Counted from the first letter of the stretch, positions 42,976 to 55,485 are shown. The stretch: 64,000 nucleotides of DNA from Amphiura filiformis (GCF_039555335.1 NC_092646.1:32432880-32496879); one strand, 5' to 3'. Translations and numbers: made by a program. The notes: generated by a model not told the origin, from the letters alone.

Positions 42976-45162
42976 GCCAGCTTCTCACGATCAAGGTATA
43001 TTAAAACGGCAATTAATAAAACAGTCTTATTAAAATTAATACTATCCTGCACAGTATTGCTGCTTGATCAGATCGTCACAGTCATCCGCCTAACTTACCT
43101 CGTGCCCTTGCAAAGGGCACAGTTGCTCTAGTTTATTTTATATTCTTTACTTTTCCTTTTTCATTAACACCACTTGGGCGATCATACCTTCGTAGCATTT
43201 CGAGATTATGTCCATTACAGACTCCGGGTGACAGTGGTATAGGCCTACCACAATATACTGCCAAAGCCACATGGTTCAGCTATGGTGCGGTTATCGCTCT
43301 AGTTACTCAAAAAGTGCACCTTATATGAATTATTCTTCCAAATTAGGACCTTTTTGGAGACATTTCAACAGAGTAATATTTTAAAAACAACATGTTGAAG
43401 TATGTGCGGCCCAAATGGGTGTTTTTCACAACCAATACCGACACCAAAAATTCTTAGACATTGGTCCATGAGTTGACAAATTGCTCCAAGAGCAAAAAAA
43501 TCATTGTTTTTGAGTAAAAATTACCCTTGGGTAGGGCTTTCAAACTTGGGCAGTACACACTGTCAAAAAATCATTTACGTACCCTCTGGCCTGTACTGCT
43601 GCTAAAGGCCTGCTGATGCAGATTAACATCACTGGTGTAGGCAGCACTTTTTCAGAGAGTGGGCAGGCAAGGGGGGGGGGGAGCAGGGCAACTTTCAAGG
43701 GGGGTAAACTTTGACGAAAATGGTCAAAATAGGTCAAAAAGTACAAAAAAAAAGAGCCTAAAAATCTTAAATATCAGGGTGTCAGCATCCCACGAGGGAG
43801 GGGGAAGAGGGGGGAAAGACTTCTCACAGGTTGGGAGCTGCCCCCCTTGCCCCCTGGCTACGCTACTGATTAACATGGATCTCCTCCACTGTTTATATTA
43901 TTCTTAATCATGTTAATATTACTTGATAAGTGAACTTAACAGTTGATTGGTTTAATAGAACTAGGGCACAGAGACTAATCAAATTTGCTGCTAAATTAGG
44001 TAGAGGGGAAGTGCAGTGTGTCAATGCAGTCTGGGCCAATCCTGGGAGAATTATACATGGATTTATAATAATATATGATGATGAACGTTATTATTAGGAT
44101 GATACCATGGTAGACAAAGATATCCTAGATTCAAATCCAACTAATTTTCCCTTCTATGTTTTGAAGAATTGAATAATGTGAAAAAAAAAAAAATCTGTGT
44201 GGGAGATTAAGGTCATGTCTTCCACAGGGGGTGTATGGATTTGAACCAAGCCACCATAATTTCCTTCTATTTTGCTTAGAGTTAGCACAGGCGCTGTGCT
44301 GTTCTGATACCAATGATCCAAGATATCGCTACGCTCTCTATTCGAGTAGTTTGAGAACGGGGCTAGGACTAGCTTAGAGTCAAAGAAATAAGGTGACAGT
44401 TTACTGCAAATACAATAACAACCAGTAATGGCATTTGGACAAACCAAAAGTTGCTATAGACACCAAAGAAACCACATAAACATCCTTTTGTAGGCTTTCA
44501 ACAGGAAACCTCTGCCACAAGACCAGAATGATATCACTGCTGGTGCTTGACTTGTACAGGGAGTGCTAGAGACTAGTATCTTACCCGATTGAGTTAACCG
44601 GACTGCCTTTTACTGTAGTAAGTCGGCATCAAAGTGGTTACGTAATTCTCTTGGTTACCGGGATCACACTATTTTGGTATGCCTTCGAGCACCATATACT
44701 TTTGTGTGGTGATTGTTTCGATCGTGGTTCATTACTCAAGCGTGTGATCCTGTTGACATAGTACATTACGTAACTTCGCAGGGGAATTCCATTAGAAACA
44801 ACAACTTGGCATTGCGGCAAGTCATACGTTGCTAGACACCATAGAAACCATAAACATCCTTTTAGGCTTTATGTAAAGATAACAGGAAACCATGGTACCA
44901 CCTGTTAAACCATTAGAAAGGTGAACAATTGGCTACTAGGTCATTAAAAGATACAATAATGGTTGCAAATTAAGACCGGTCCACTTGAGCATGTTTTTGC
45001 CTGTTAATTGCAATCATGTTGTGTGTGAAAATTAAATTTTGTGCACACTAATTTGCAATTCTGTATTACAATTGGTCAATTTAAGGAATTTTTGAGCCAA
45101 AATTGGGGAAAAATGTTTCATCAGGCACATCATACCCCCCCCCCCCCCCATCCGATACTAAC
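42976..45162. other. Intron sequence; no exon seen
   Basis: Contains a G-run dispersed repeat at 43650-43870, a fragment of the 55869 MITE family at 44195-44245, a direct repeat (44455-44510 and 44830-44890) and GTTACGTAAT/ATTACGTAAC symmetry at 44637-44774. Confidence 0.45.
45135..45149 (+). repeat. C homopolymer, about 15 nt
   Basis: It lies 13 bp downstream of the minus-strand donor of the TEX11-like exon. Length is likely uncertain in the assembly. Confidence 0.8.
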
Positions 45163-45256
45163 CTTTTCTTCATAGTTTGCCTGTAGAGACGTTAAATGTT
45201 TCAGTAGACGCATGCTCAGTCCACACCATCTCTCTGCATTGTCAAACTGATCAGCA
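45163..45256 (-). CDS. TEX11-like: TEX11/SPO22-like meiosis protein, penultimate exon
   Basis: 94 bases (1+93) between an acceptor ending 'ttatccatgcag' and a donor AAG|GTTAGT. The translation is ADQFDNAERWCGLSMRLLKH, then LTSLQANYEEK. AE.WCGL..R.L.HLTSL is the characteristic C-terminal block of TEX11/SPO22 proteins. The first base completes the TGT codon begun by exon 53451-53521, and the exon ends in phase 0 for 28286-28357. Confidence 0.85.
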
Positions 45257-45509
45257 CTGCATGGATAAAATAATTCGAATTAAAATAATGAGAGATAGCA
45301 TCAATAACCAAAATTAATTTTGAGTTGGTGCTTTGAAAGAATGGTTTATAATGTCAAAAATTGACAATCATCTAAACAGAGGTGGTTCTTTGGGGCTGGC
45401 CGGGGCTTGATCTGATTTCCACGATTTGTAACATTAAAGCATTAAAAAAAACTCCCCAAAACAAGTAAATTCATGAAAAAAAAAACCAGAACAAAAAAAA
45501 CCCTGAATA

Positions 45510-45695
45510 CTGCTTTAAGACCAAACGTGACGGAATGTCTCTTTGAGATATGTGGAATGCTCACTAAGACAAAAATGTGATTGAGTGTCCCTTTAAGACA
45601 ACAACATGGCATGCCCCTTTAATTAAAAAAATTCAATTGTATGAATACCCCTTTAAAACTAAAATATGACAGAGTGCCCCTTTAAGCTCACATTG
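45510..45695 (+). repeat. Degenerate tandem repeat, about 43-bp unit
   Basis: 'agtgtccctttaagac' type words recur 4-5 times with variation. Confidence 0.6.
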
Positions 45696-45890
45696 TGAGG
45701 CAGGATGTAAGTGACATTTGCCCTTGTAGGCTGGACCTCCCCCCTGTTTCCCCCAGTAAAAACCCAAAATTATGAAAATGTCTACTTTTTGTACCAATTT
45801 TGCTGTTGATTTTGATCCCCCCTGAAATTCACTTTGCCCCTTCGATGCCCACCCCCACCCCAAAAAAAAATTCCCAGTGCCGCTACTGGT
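45690..45890 (+). repeat. Dispersed C-run repeat
   Basis: Same family as 36120-36290 and 27990-28150; ends in 'aaaaaaaaattcccagtgcc'. Confidence 0.55.
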
Positions 45891-46435
45891 AGTTTGGTGG
45901 TTACCATCCCGTAAGTCATATACACTGTTTTATGGACCAGGGGCAGAGTTTTGTCTTAGAATCCAAATCGCTGGAGCAACTAAAAACTAGGAATAAAAAT
46001 GTTTGGTTGATGGATCTCAATGTGAGGTAAAATCACTATGTGTTCTAACTGTTCTATACAATATAGGATAACATACCTTTTAAGGATAGGGGGAAGAAAG
46101 GAAGGAAGACAAAGTTAGTTTCCTACATGTACAACATGTCTCTTATCACAGTCATATATTATTTTTACAGTTGAGTTCCCAAAAAAATGTTAATTCCAAA
46201 AATAGAAAACTTGCTTGCAGTACATTGAATTGCATCCGCAGCATGCATCTCATATAAATAAGTAATGAGAGAGAACTAGGAAACTGGGGTGTGTGAAAGG
46301 AAACATATCTGCTGACATATCCGACTATCGCAAATCACTTCATAAGAGGCGTTTTCCCCTCTGAAATTCAGTCATCTTGTTAAAATTAACATGTTTCCTG
46401 AAACATTTCAAGTTGATCAATCAGTTTAACTTTTC

Positions 46436-46515
46436 ATGTGTCAAAACTTATTGCATGCAGTATTAGACCGATAATCTGGGGGTGGTCACCGTAGGGGACA
46501 ACTGATCTGCGGCCC
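46436..46515 (+). repeat. Solitary unit of the 49750 satellite
   Basis: 'catgtgtcaaaacttattgc' + 'atgcagtattagacc' + 'ctgggggtggt' match the units at 49750-50430. Confidence 0.7.
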
Positions 46516-46526
46516 TCCCCCTTATT

Positions 46527-47160
46527 ATTTCATTTCATTTCATTTCATTTTATTTAGGATTCAAACCAAGGATAAAAAACACAGAAAAGAATACATTTAA
46601 AAGCACACTTATTTCCACTGTGGTCCTTGATGAGCCTAAGACTTAAAGGTACAAAATTAAAGAAATATTTGGATTGCACTTTACATATGATATTACACAC
46701 ATCAAGGTGGTACCACACCCCCTGACAAATCCTGTGACCAGTTTCGCACTCCTCCCAAGAAACAACCACACACCGGCAACAAAAAGCCATGCACACTACA
46801 AGGGCAAGGCGCCCAATCGCCCACCGAGAACCCAGCGACTCAAGACCAGCGGCCCATTTCATATGTCAAGAAAAAGAGGTACATTCTAGTGGTACCTCCT
46901 TTCCTCAAACAAAACAAATGCACCGCCCCTCCTGAGCCACCGAAAATTCCAGCGCAGCAACCGGACTCCCCGCCCCCACAACACACACGACTCCTCCCAC
47001 CCATGCACGACTATCCCCCCCGAGAAAACTACAAAAATAGTCACACACCCATCAAGGGGTGTAGTACCACCCTAAATTTAAACTGTTCAGCAAGCATAAG
47101 ACATAAAATATTACAAATACTATTATCATTACCTACAAATTTTGAAAACAAAAAATAAAA
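46527..47160 (-). mobile_element. Probable LINE 3' UTR fragment with (ATGAA)n tail
   Basis: A (TTCAT)n run at 46527-46550 marks a minus-strand 3' end. C-rich non-coding sequence follows upstream (higher coordinates), including two 'ggtggtac' / 'gtagtaccacc' blocks. No reading frame is identified. Whether it belongs to the LINE at 47370-48960 is unclear. Confidence 0.4.
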
Positions 47161-47487
47161 TAATATTAAAAACACACAATATATTAATGTTGAAAAAACA
47201 TGCATCAGGTCCAGCCTTAGTTAAAAAGATAAATTGCACGTTCATTTTTTGAAATTTCCTTAAATAAAAATTCCCTTTAAAAGGGAAAGCCAGCCGCAAT
47301 GTAGAAGAGGTCTTGTAATTAGTTTTGGTCAATGTGAAAGGCATTTTTAGGATCACGCTTACATCTACATGACAGTCCACCAAACCATCAACGATGAGAA
47401 CATGCACACTGAAACAGCAGAAAACATTAATTCCTAATCTCATGTCAACTCTTTTAATTCATTACATGTACTCCAAATTGTTCTGGT

Positions 47488-47529
47488 CTGTTTGTTTTGT
47501 TGTTGTTGTTGTTGTTGTTGTTGTCGTTG
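47488..47529 (+). repeat. (TTG)n microsatellite
   Basis: About ten TTG units with one interruption. Confidence 0.9.
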
Positions 47530-48611
47530 GTTTTTTTTGTCTTTTCAGCTTTTTACCCACGATATCTCAATTTCCAATTTTGTAATACCAGAACTTACGA
47601 ACTCAATATCTTCGCTTAGGAATGTCCGATTTCACTGCTTTCGATATATACACTGCCGGTTTGAGTTAACTTACATGTACATTTTATTTTAAAATAACTT
47701 AATTAATTCGCAATGTATAGTTTGAGCCTACTATATTATAATAGATAGTGGCCAGCACATTTATAAAGGACTGGTTACTCACTACAATCTTCACTCTTAA
47801 ACTGTGTTTTTCTGAATGTGCTGATCATGTTGATTGCTAGTCGGAAACTCCTGCGAAGCTATGGACATGGCATCTTACATACTCCATTCTATAACAGTCT
47901 GCCTAGTGCCTTGTGTGTTTTCTCTTCAATCATTTTGTTGAATGTAATTTTATGAATCAAATAGTTATGTGTCATTTTATTTATAATAAAGAAGTTATTA
48001 AATTAATAAAGTAAGACAATTTATTTATCTATAAGTGCATGTCAAATGGGGTACATTGTTCAATACTATATGCATAAATTATGCCCATATTATAGCTAGG
48101 CCCTAAAAACTTTATTTTGCATCGGATTTTTCCGTTGAAAAGACAAAACTGATGTTTATGATAGCAACCATTTCATCAATAACATTTTGAGTCATTTTTA
48201 TCCATAAAACGACACAGGATATGATAGATAACTACTTTCACATCAATATGGTCCATATGATCACATATTGTTGAGAATCTGTGATATGATCCGGGGATTT
48301 GATGAAGATTTTGATTCTATAGATCTGTTATCAACATGATATCACGCTGTTCAGTGGTCAAGGACACTGATATGACATCATAGGTGATGTCAGATTTTCT
48401 TCTGCTGACCATATGATGCTATATATATTAACTATTATTGTTACATTTAGGCCTTTAAACTTTTAAAGTCATAATTAATTAGTTCAAACATAACTTTGGT
48501 AATACTCACTCGTTTTAGTTCGTTGAAACGGCAAAACATACTTACTTTTCCTAACAAATCGAATTAAAATATTTAAAAAAAAATTTAACCACAAAAAGTA
48601 AAAAAGAAAAA

Positions 48612-48947
48612 TCATTCCAATACCACTAAAATATAATCTCTTGAGTAAACTGACCCCAAACCTGAAACAGGTACCAGCCCCGAATGGGCTGGCGAAAAGT
48701 GATGTTTGACCTCTTTCCTGAAAATGTCTTGACATAGCTGGGATTGCACAGAATTTGGAAGCGAGTTCCACACATTTATTGCATTATAAATAAAGGTTTT
48801 TTGCCCATGGGTGCCCATACGAGGCTTGAATAAAGCATATGTTCCTGACCTGGTTGAATGTTTGTGTACGTTTTTAGACTTAGAAATACCTTCAAGAAAA
48901 TAAGTAGGACTTTTGCCATTCAGGATCCTAAACATGTGATTTGTCAT
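48612..48947 (-). pseudogene. LINE reverse transcriptase ORF, C-terminal end
   Basis: About 111 codons with FIYNAINVWNSLPNSVQ near residues 52-68, the conserved end of many LINE ORF2 proteins, followed by HFSPAH and a stop. The RT core is missing. The copy at 54270-55485 retains only HFSPAHRALVP and a premature stop. Confidence 0.7.
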
Positions 48948-49035
48948 AATCTGGAAAACCCTAACCCTTATAAGAATATCTCATAACTTTTTCCCACCTA
49001 CAAGATAAGTCATCAATCAGAATGATATTCATGAT

Positions 49036-49480
49036 CTTGATCTTGCTGAAGAGTGCACGTGCTAGTAACCTCTCCTCTCCTGGGTTATTTCTCGCCTTAT
49101 GTGCCGGTCACATTCGCTTAAACCCCATGCTTTATATTATTGTTTATTTGTTACTTTATAATGTGCAATTAACACCCAGCCCAACTTACCATTCAATGGG
49201 AGCAAGATGCTGTTGCCTTTATCTTGCTGAGAGTGCACGTGCTAGTAACCTCTCCTCTCCTGGGTTATTTCTACCTCATGTGCCGGTCACATTTAAGCTT
49301 ACTTCCATACTTTGTATTATTGTTCATGTATAATGTTATATTGTGCATTAATTTTAATAACACCCAGCCCAACTTACCATTCAATGGGAGCAAGATGCTG
49401 TTGATCTTCGCTGAGAGTGCAAGTGCTGGTAACCTCTCCTCTCCTGGGTTATCATGCTTTTTCATGTGCCGGTCACATCA
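49036..49480 (+). repeat. Tandem repeat, about 182-bp unit, 2.4 copies
   Basis: 'gagtgcacgtgctagtaacc' starts near 49051, 49231 and 49415; 'cagcccaacttaccattcaa' recurs between them. Confidence 0.85.
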
Positions 49481-49499
49481 CCAAATGTGTTTTGTATGA

Positions 49500-49750
49500 T
49501 ATCATATTTTGTATTTTAATTTGTACATTTTATATTACTTGCTACTTGTATTGATTTTAAAAACAATTTGCCTATTCTCATGTTATAGTAATATTATTGT
49601 ATTTTGTATATATTATCATGTTGTATCATGTGTAAGTTTAAGTTATTTTTGGTAGTTTTTAAGGTTTTGCATTGTTTTATCTGTAAAGCGCCCTGAGGCT
49701 TTTTCTGCATAGGGCGCTATATTAAATCTTTGTTTATTATTATTATTATA
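49500..49750 (+). mobile_element. LINE/SINE 3' tail with (TTA)n end
   Basis: 'gtaaagcgccctgaggcttt' + 'agggcgctatattaaat' then (TTA)n. Compare 'gtaaagcgctttgaggctgt ... taaagcgctatataaat' in the SINE tail at 58395-58440: the same tail design, different family. Confidence 0.6.
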
Positions 49751-50430
49751 TATTCATGTGTCAAACTTTATTGCATGCAGTATTTGACCCACCCAAGAAT
49801 CTGGGGGGTATTATCATTTGGATATCCCCCACTTACAAGATAAGCCCATGTGTCAAACTTACTGCATGCAGTATAGACCCACAAATCCGGGCGTGGTGGG
49901 GACAATTGACCTGTGGCCCGGGCCTGTGGCCCCCTTATGATATTACCATACTCCCCAGACCCTGGCCCACCTAGGATGACAAATCATATTGCCAAAATCA
50001 AAATGTTCAATGACTTTTCATATGTCAAACTTACTGAATGTAGTATTAGACTCACAAATCTGGGGGTGGTAAGGGGACAACTGATCCATGGCCCCCTTAT
50101 TAGCATGAGGATCTCCCCTGACTGATCCTCCCCCACCAAGAATGACAAATCATATTGCCAAAATTAAAATGTTCAATGAATTTGCATGTATCAACCTTAT
50201 TGCATGAGTATTTTAGACTCACAAATCTGGGGGTGGTAGGGGACAACAGTTACACTGATCTGTGGCCCCCTTATTATCGTAAGGATATCCCATGACCCTC
50301 TCCCAACTAGAGTGATAAGTCACTGACCGATAACTTTTTATGTGTCAAACTTATTGCATGAGCATTAGACCCACACATATGATGGTGGTAGGGATAACTG
50401 ATCTGGGGCCCCCTTATGATAAAATCAAAT
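49750..50430 (+). repeat. Satellite-like tandem array, about 165-bp unit
   Basis: 'catgtgtcaaacttattgca' type starts at about 49754, 49849, 50021, 50185 and 50340, each followed by 'acccacaaatctgggggtgg' and 'gtggcccccttat'. Confidence 0.8.
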
Positions 50431-51289
50431 CATCAAAATTCAGATTTTGGTACCTTTGTCGTTGTCATTGATGTGCTAACATAGCCGGCTATTGGTTCAA
50501 CTGAAAGTCATGTATTTAAGACAAAATAAGGGACAAAGTATAGGACTTCAATTAATAATTTGTAATACTTCTGGTGAGATGTCACAAGACAATTTTCCTA
50601 TATTGATAGTAATCCACCATATTAAAGGCCAATTACAAGCTAATCAAACTATAGGTAGTTGGCACTGTCTCAATTCTTTCACACATTACATCACCATTCG
50701 GGGTCATCGTCTTGTTCACCCTTAGTTCCGGACAGACTCCACTGACAAATAAAGTACCTGTAAACATATTTCAATTTTCTCAATTTGACTTTTGACATGT
50801 CTTGTGGACCATATCTCCTTAACATTTCTGGCGACTTCCCTTTGTGATCATGGGAAAAGTTTGGTTTTGTGTATTCTATTATATTTATTCATATTCTTTT
50901 AAATAGAAAAAGCTGCTTAAAATACAAAATAAAAGTTGTCTTGGATAAGCACATAGCACGCAGGGCCATAGCAGGGGAGGCAGGCTCTTAAAAAGGAGGC
51001 CACCTCACTTTTTGAAAAATGTTGTGTCATTTTTTCAAAATTTTCCCAAAGTTTAAAAAATAAGCTTAAGTTTTCCCAACTGTAGCCAAAATTTGGTGCA
51101 ATTTTCATTATATCTGGTCAAAAAATTGTTGTTAGAGTGATGGATCAAAATTTCTTGAAAAATTGGTATATGGATGGATCCGCTTTCAAATTCTCAGCAG
51201 CACATCTCTATACATAACCCAAACTTGAGTACTCCCCAGTCTCGAGCCCCAAAAAACCACTCCAGTCACACACCTGCAACCATGCTCTA
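50431..51289. other. No gene; dispersed repeat at 51000-51260
   Basis: 51000-51260 is the second copy of the repeat at 23480-23780. The rest shows no gene or repeat I recognise. Confidence 0.45.
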
Positions 51290-53027
51290 AGGCCTGGCAA
51301 AGTCGATTTTGAGTTTCCGTCAGCCCGCCAAGCACTTCATTTTTGGGCCCGCACTTGAATTCATTATTGCGAAAAAAGAAAAAAAAAAATAAAATCTTAT
51401 CATTTTTGCAAAAAACCCGATGAAATCCGTGCATTTTTAGTGGAAAAATCAAATTCAAAACATCGATTTCGCTACCGGCAGTAAACTCATTGCGGCCGGT
51501 TGATTGGCATCTGATAGTGATAGCCTAGATCCTGTAGGCCCGGTTCGCAACGCTTTGTAAATATGTTGACGTCGACGTCGCTGTCCTTTTCCACGTGCGT
51601 ATCATATACTGGACTGACAGATTAATGCTGTCATGCAGATCAATGATTCTACAGTGCTGTTCGCGAAATCGCACAATGAATAGTGATGTTTGTGCGAATT
51701 AAAAAAAATATATTGATTCTGTTATTTTTTGGTTTCTTTTCATAAATATCAATCATATATTTTAAAATAGTACTTGGTATCGTTTTACATTAATTTGATT
51801 GTACAAAAATGGCAAACTTTATATATTTCAACTCTGCTCTATTGTGACACTGTTGCACGAAATATGCGGTCGAACAAAAATATTTTTTTCAAGAATGGCT
51901 GCTCGGCTCTGGCGAACCGAACACATCAAATGCCAATTGTTCAATTAAATTAAGTACATTTTCGACCTAATATTCCATCTCCAGTCGCTACGATATATGG
52001 TTTCATTTCTGTGTCAGTTTTGGTCCAAAACATGGTCAGAAACAGGTGCAAAAACATGCATAAACTCGGCCAATTTCTAGCAAATTTTTGTACTTCCGGG
52101 TCCGCGCTAAAACACGTGGTGCCACAATAATACAAAAAAAATTATCATTTCGATTTTGCCTTTAAAATTGCTTTTACACAACGTAACAATAATATTAATA
52201 AAGGAAACGTGGATTATTTATGATGCAATAAAGTTAAAACATTAAAAACTGGATATTTTCAGGTTGTGATAAATAAGTAAATAAACATTAACCTCATGTT
52301 GTCAGGCCGCCACGCCCACGCCTGTAATACACAAAACAAAGTGTGATTTCATCAACTGGTCGCCCGGCTGGGACTGGCTGGGATTTCCCCATCAAACCAT
52401 CGTTCACGGAAATTAAAGCATCACGGTACACAAAGTGCAAGATTTCCTGACGTTGTATTTACAAATATTGCAGAATTTACTTCAATTCTTAGCAGGTTGG
52501 TCAAAATTTTGGGGCTTTTATTATTAAAAAAATATTGATAAGAATTAAGAATGGAAATTTCTAATTTTCATCTTCAACTAGGCCCTAATGATTAAATTTG
52601 AAGTTTTGTCTGCGTCCCACATACAACAAATGCATGGGATATGGACGCAGATCGATCTGCCTTCATGTTCAATTGGGAGCACAAATTGAGCTCCTCGGTT
52701 CTACCAGGAGTGTAATTTTAAGTGCTCAAAGTTGCGCTCCTGAACAATTCCAGGAGAGCAATTAATTGAGCTCCAATGATTTCTTTAAACGAAGGACTGA
52801 ATTGGTATCAATTTTGACCTTGCAGCCTCTTTGCAAGTTTATATCTTTGGTTAAACATCCTTTGAGTGAGTGAGCGGTAAATAACAACAGCTAACAACAT
52901 GTTTTACACTCGCATTTTGTCATATAATGAAAGTCACGAAAATAATGAATAATGAATAATGAAAAAGTTACCTCACTTGTTTTCAAAAATTATGTGACGG
53001 AAACTCAAAATCGATTGTTCGGGGCCT
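51290..53027. mobile_element. 1.7-kb TIR element, related to 59166-60213
   Basis: 'agtcgattttgagtttccgt' near the left end pairs with 'acggaaactcaaaatcgatt' near the right, inside AGGCC/GGCCT ends. The interior holds GAGCTCC/AGGAGC words (52665-52795) but no transposase frame. Confidence 0.55.
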
Positions 53028-53265
53028 AATATGGATGTTGTCATTTTTACAAATCCTACAAAGACATCTATTTAGCCATGCGCCATGAAAGTTCTAAAAT
53101 GGTTAATATTCTTTTGCTTTGATAGATACGTTACGTAACAGATACAACTGATGCACAATCAATAAACCCCAAAAATGGCCTAGCTAGGGGGCTTAGAGCT
53201 TATTTTCTTATTAAATGTTATGGATTGCTGTCATTCTCTCATAAATAAGGATGAGGTGTAATAAA

Positions 53266-53412
53266 ACAAATACTACATGGTATTTCAAGGAAAATATGGT
53301 CAGTGTTTTCAGGCTACATGCCTACCACTCCTCACCCTTCAAGTTCAGGGTGGTAGGCCTGTAGCCAGTACCTTGGGAGATATATTTTCCCTTCAAACCA
53401 TGTAGTATTTGT
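53266..53412. repeat. 147-bp hairpin next to a TEX11-like exon
   Basis: ACAAATACTACATGG pairs with CCATGTAGTATTTGT, and an inner stem CTACCACTC../..GTGGTAG closes it. It ends 38 bp from the exon at 53451. Confidence 0.75.
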
Positions 53413-53450
53413 ATAATACATTTCTTTTCACATCATAGTATTAAACTTAC

Positions 53451-53521
53451 CATAAGAGATGTATGCCAGTATTCCATGCCTTGGTCATCAGCCAAACTAT
53501 CTCCATCTCTGGAAAATTCTC
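53451..53521 (-). CDS. TEX11-like: TEX11/SPO22-like meiosis protein, antepenultimate exon
   Basis: 71 bases in phase 0 between an acceptor 'tttttgtacaactag' and a consensus donor ATG|GTAAGT. It reads ENFPEMEIVWLMTKAWNTGI then HLL, leaving TG. The PEMEI.WLM.K.WNTG block is highly characteristic of TEX11/SPO22. These proteins use TPR-like repeats to organise ZMM factors at crossover sites on meiotic chromosomes (family knowledge). The upstream coding exons were not found in 53.5-64 kb and must lie beyond the window or be missed. Confidence 0.85.
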
Positions 53522-53620
53522 CTAGTTGTACAAAAAAAAAAATGCAAATGAATGAATGAAATTGTTGTCAGGTTTTTTTTCTGGAAGGGGGGGTGAGGGA
53601 TGGAGTTCACAAATGTTGAC

Positions 53621-53678
53621 TGCTCAGTGTCAGAAGTGGGTAAGTGCTTAGTACAATAGCTGCCATGTGTAGATGAGT
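53621..53678. mobile_element. Half copy of the 36672-36809 MITE
   Basis: 'tgctcagtgtcagaagtggg' + 'taagtgctta' + 'atagctgccatgtgtag'; the right arm is missing. Confidence 0.7.
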
Positions 53679-53704
53679 TGATAATCTTTTGATATAAAAT
53701 CTTT

Positions 53705-53880
53705 GGTTTATAATTAGGGAGTGTTCAGAAATACTTTGGTGTGGGGGGGCTGGTAAAAAGAAAGAAAACCAAAAAAGTTTTGGACCTTAAAAGAGGGGGG
53801 GACCAAAAGTTTTAGGTGGTAGGAAAGGGGGGACAAAAAGTTTTCCTCTTCAAAACCCAAAATTTTCGCGTGCTTCGAGA
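53705..53880 (+). repeat. Dispersed G-run repeat, copy 2
   Basis: See 2130-2400. Contains three 'accaaaagtttt' type blocks separated by G-runs. Confidence 0.5.
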
Positions 53881-54269
53881 GCCTCTATATCACTTTTAAC
53901 ATGGACAAGTTTGGGTTTCAGTGCTTTGGTTTGAAAAAAATGATGGCACTTAGTGTACACATATCTATTAATTATATAACATTAAAGATAATCAGCAACA
54001 TGCAACATCTGGGTTGGTTTAAGAAATACTGGCACTTTTATCATAGAATTTTATATCTCTTCAAAGTAGGCTACAAATATGAATATGTACCAATCTGATC
54101 AAAATACAACTTAATTGGATTTCTTTGCACGTAAACTGCACACTTCAGTTTACTATTTCTCATTGCAAAATTATTTTGTACACATAGGCCCATGGTTAAA
54201 TTTACCATAGGGCAGAGTGGGCACAGGCCCAGGTACCACGGTCTTTAGGGGCCAAAACTGATACATGTG

Positions 54270-55485
54270 TACATGTTACATGACAGTTCACCAAACCATC
54301 AATGGTGAGAACATGCACACTGAAACAGCAAAACACATTAACTCCTAAACTCCTGTCAACTCTTTAATTCATTACTCCAAATTGTTCTGTATTTTTGTCT
54401 TTACTGCTTTTTACCCATGCTTATTATAAAAATCAAGAAATACACTACAGTTGTTAGTTAATTCGCTATGTTAACTCAACTTACATGCACATTTTATTTT
54501 AAAATAATTTTATATTATTTCGCAATGTATAGTTTACTATAAAGTAGATAGTGGCAAGCACATGATAAAGGACTGATCATTCACTACAATCTTCACTTTT
54601 AAACTGTATTTTTTAATGTGTTGATTGTTAGTCCGAAACTCCTGCAAAGCTATGGACATGGCATCTTACCTACTCCATTCTGTAGTCTGCATTGTGTGTT
54701 TTCTCAGTCTTCAATCATTTTGTTGAATGTAATTTTATGAATCAAATAAAAAAGATAGAAATTGGCCTCACTTTAGTTATGTGTCATTTTACAGTATTTA
54801 TCATAAGTAAGACAATAATTTATTTATTTTCTATAAGTGCATGTCAAAATATGGGATATATTGTTCAATATTATAGCTAGCCCCTAAAAACTTTATTTTC
54901 AATCGGATTTTTCCTGTTGAAAAGACAAAACTGATGTTAAAGATAGCAATAATATCATCAATAACATTTTGAGTCAATTTTATCCATAAAACGATACAGG
55001 ATAGGATAGATAATTACTTTGACTTCAATGTGGTCCATATAAAGAAGATTTTGATTCCACAACATTATTAGATCTGTTATCAACATATCAATTATGCACT
55101 CACGGGCAACCAAACATCAGTAGTCCACTGATATGACCTCGTGATCATTCCCCCGCTTTGACCATGTCATTTTTTTGATATGCTGATTGCTGAACAAGTT
55201 TATGTTTATATGGGTAGGCCTAACCTATGATAACTTTTTAAGTCATAATTAATTCAAACATAACTTTGGCAATACTCAATCGTTTTCGTTCGTTGAAACG
55301 GCAAAACATACTTTCTTTTCCTTGCAAATCGAATTAGCAGACATCAAAAACATTTCCACCACGAGAAGTAAAAAAATAATTCATACCAATAGAAGAAGGC
55401 TATAATCTTAGCTAATCTTTAGTGTACACAAACCCCATCTCAGAATTAGGTACCAGCGCCCTATGCGCTGGCGAAAAGTGGACAT
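54270..55485 (-). mobile_element. LINE 3' end, copy 2
   Basis: Aligns throughout to 47370-48690 in the same orientation and is 5'-truncated at the HFSPAHRALVP codons, where an early TAG stop follows. Lacks the (TTG)n tract of copy 1. Confidence 0.75.

Larger units (their letters stand above)
47370..48960 (-). mobile_element. LINE 3' end, copy 1
   Basis: Minus-strand LINE C-terminus (48612-48947) plus about 1.2 kb downstream that is repeated, in the same orientation, at 54270-55485. Shared blocks include 'caccaaaccatcaa', 'gaacatgcacactgaaacag', 'ggacatggcatcttac' and 'gttcgttgaaacggcaaaac'. A (TTG)n microsatellite at 47488-47529 is present only here. Confidence 0.75.

Noticed and set aside
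44637..44774. TIR element with GTTACGTAAT ends
   Set aside because: Only about 10 bp match at the ends, and the rest pairs poorly.
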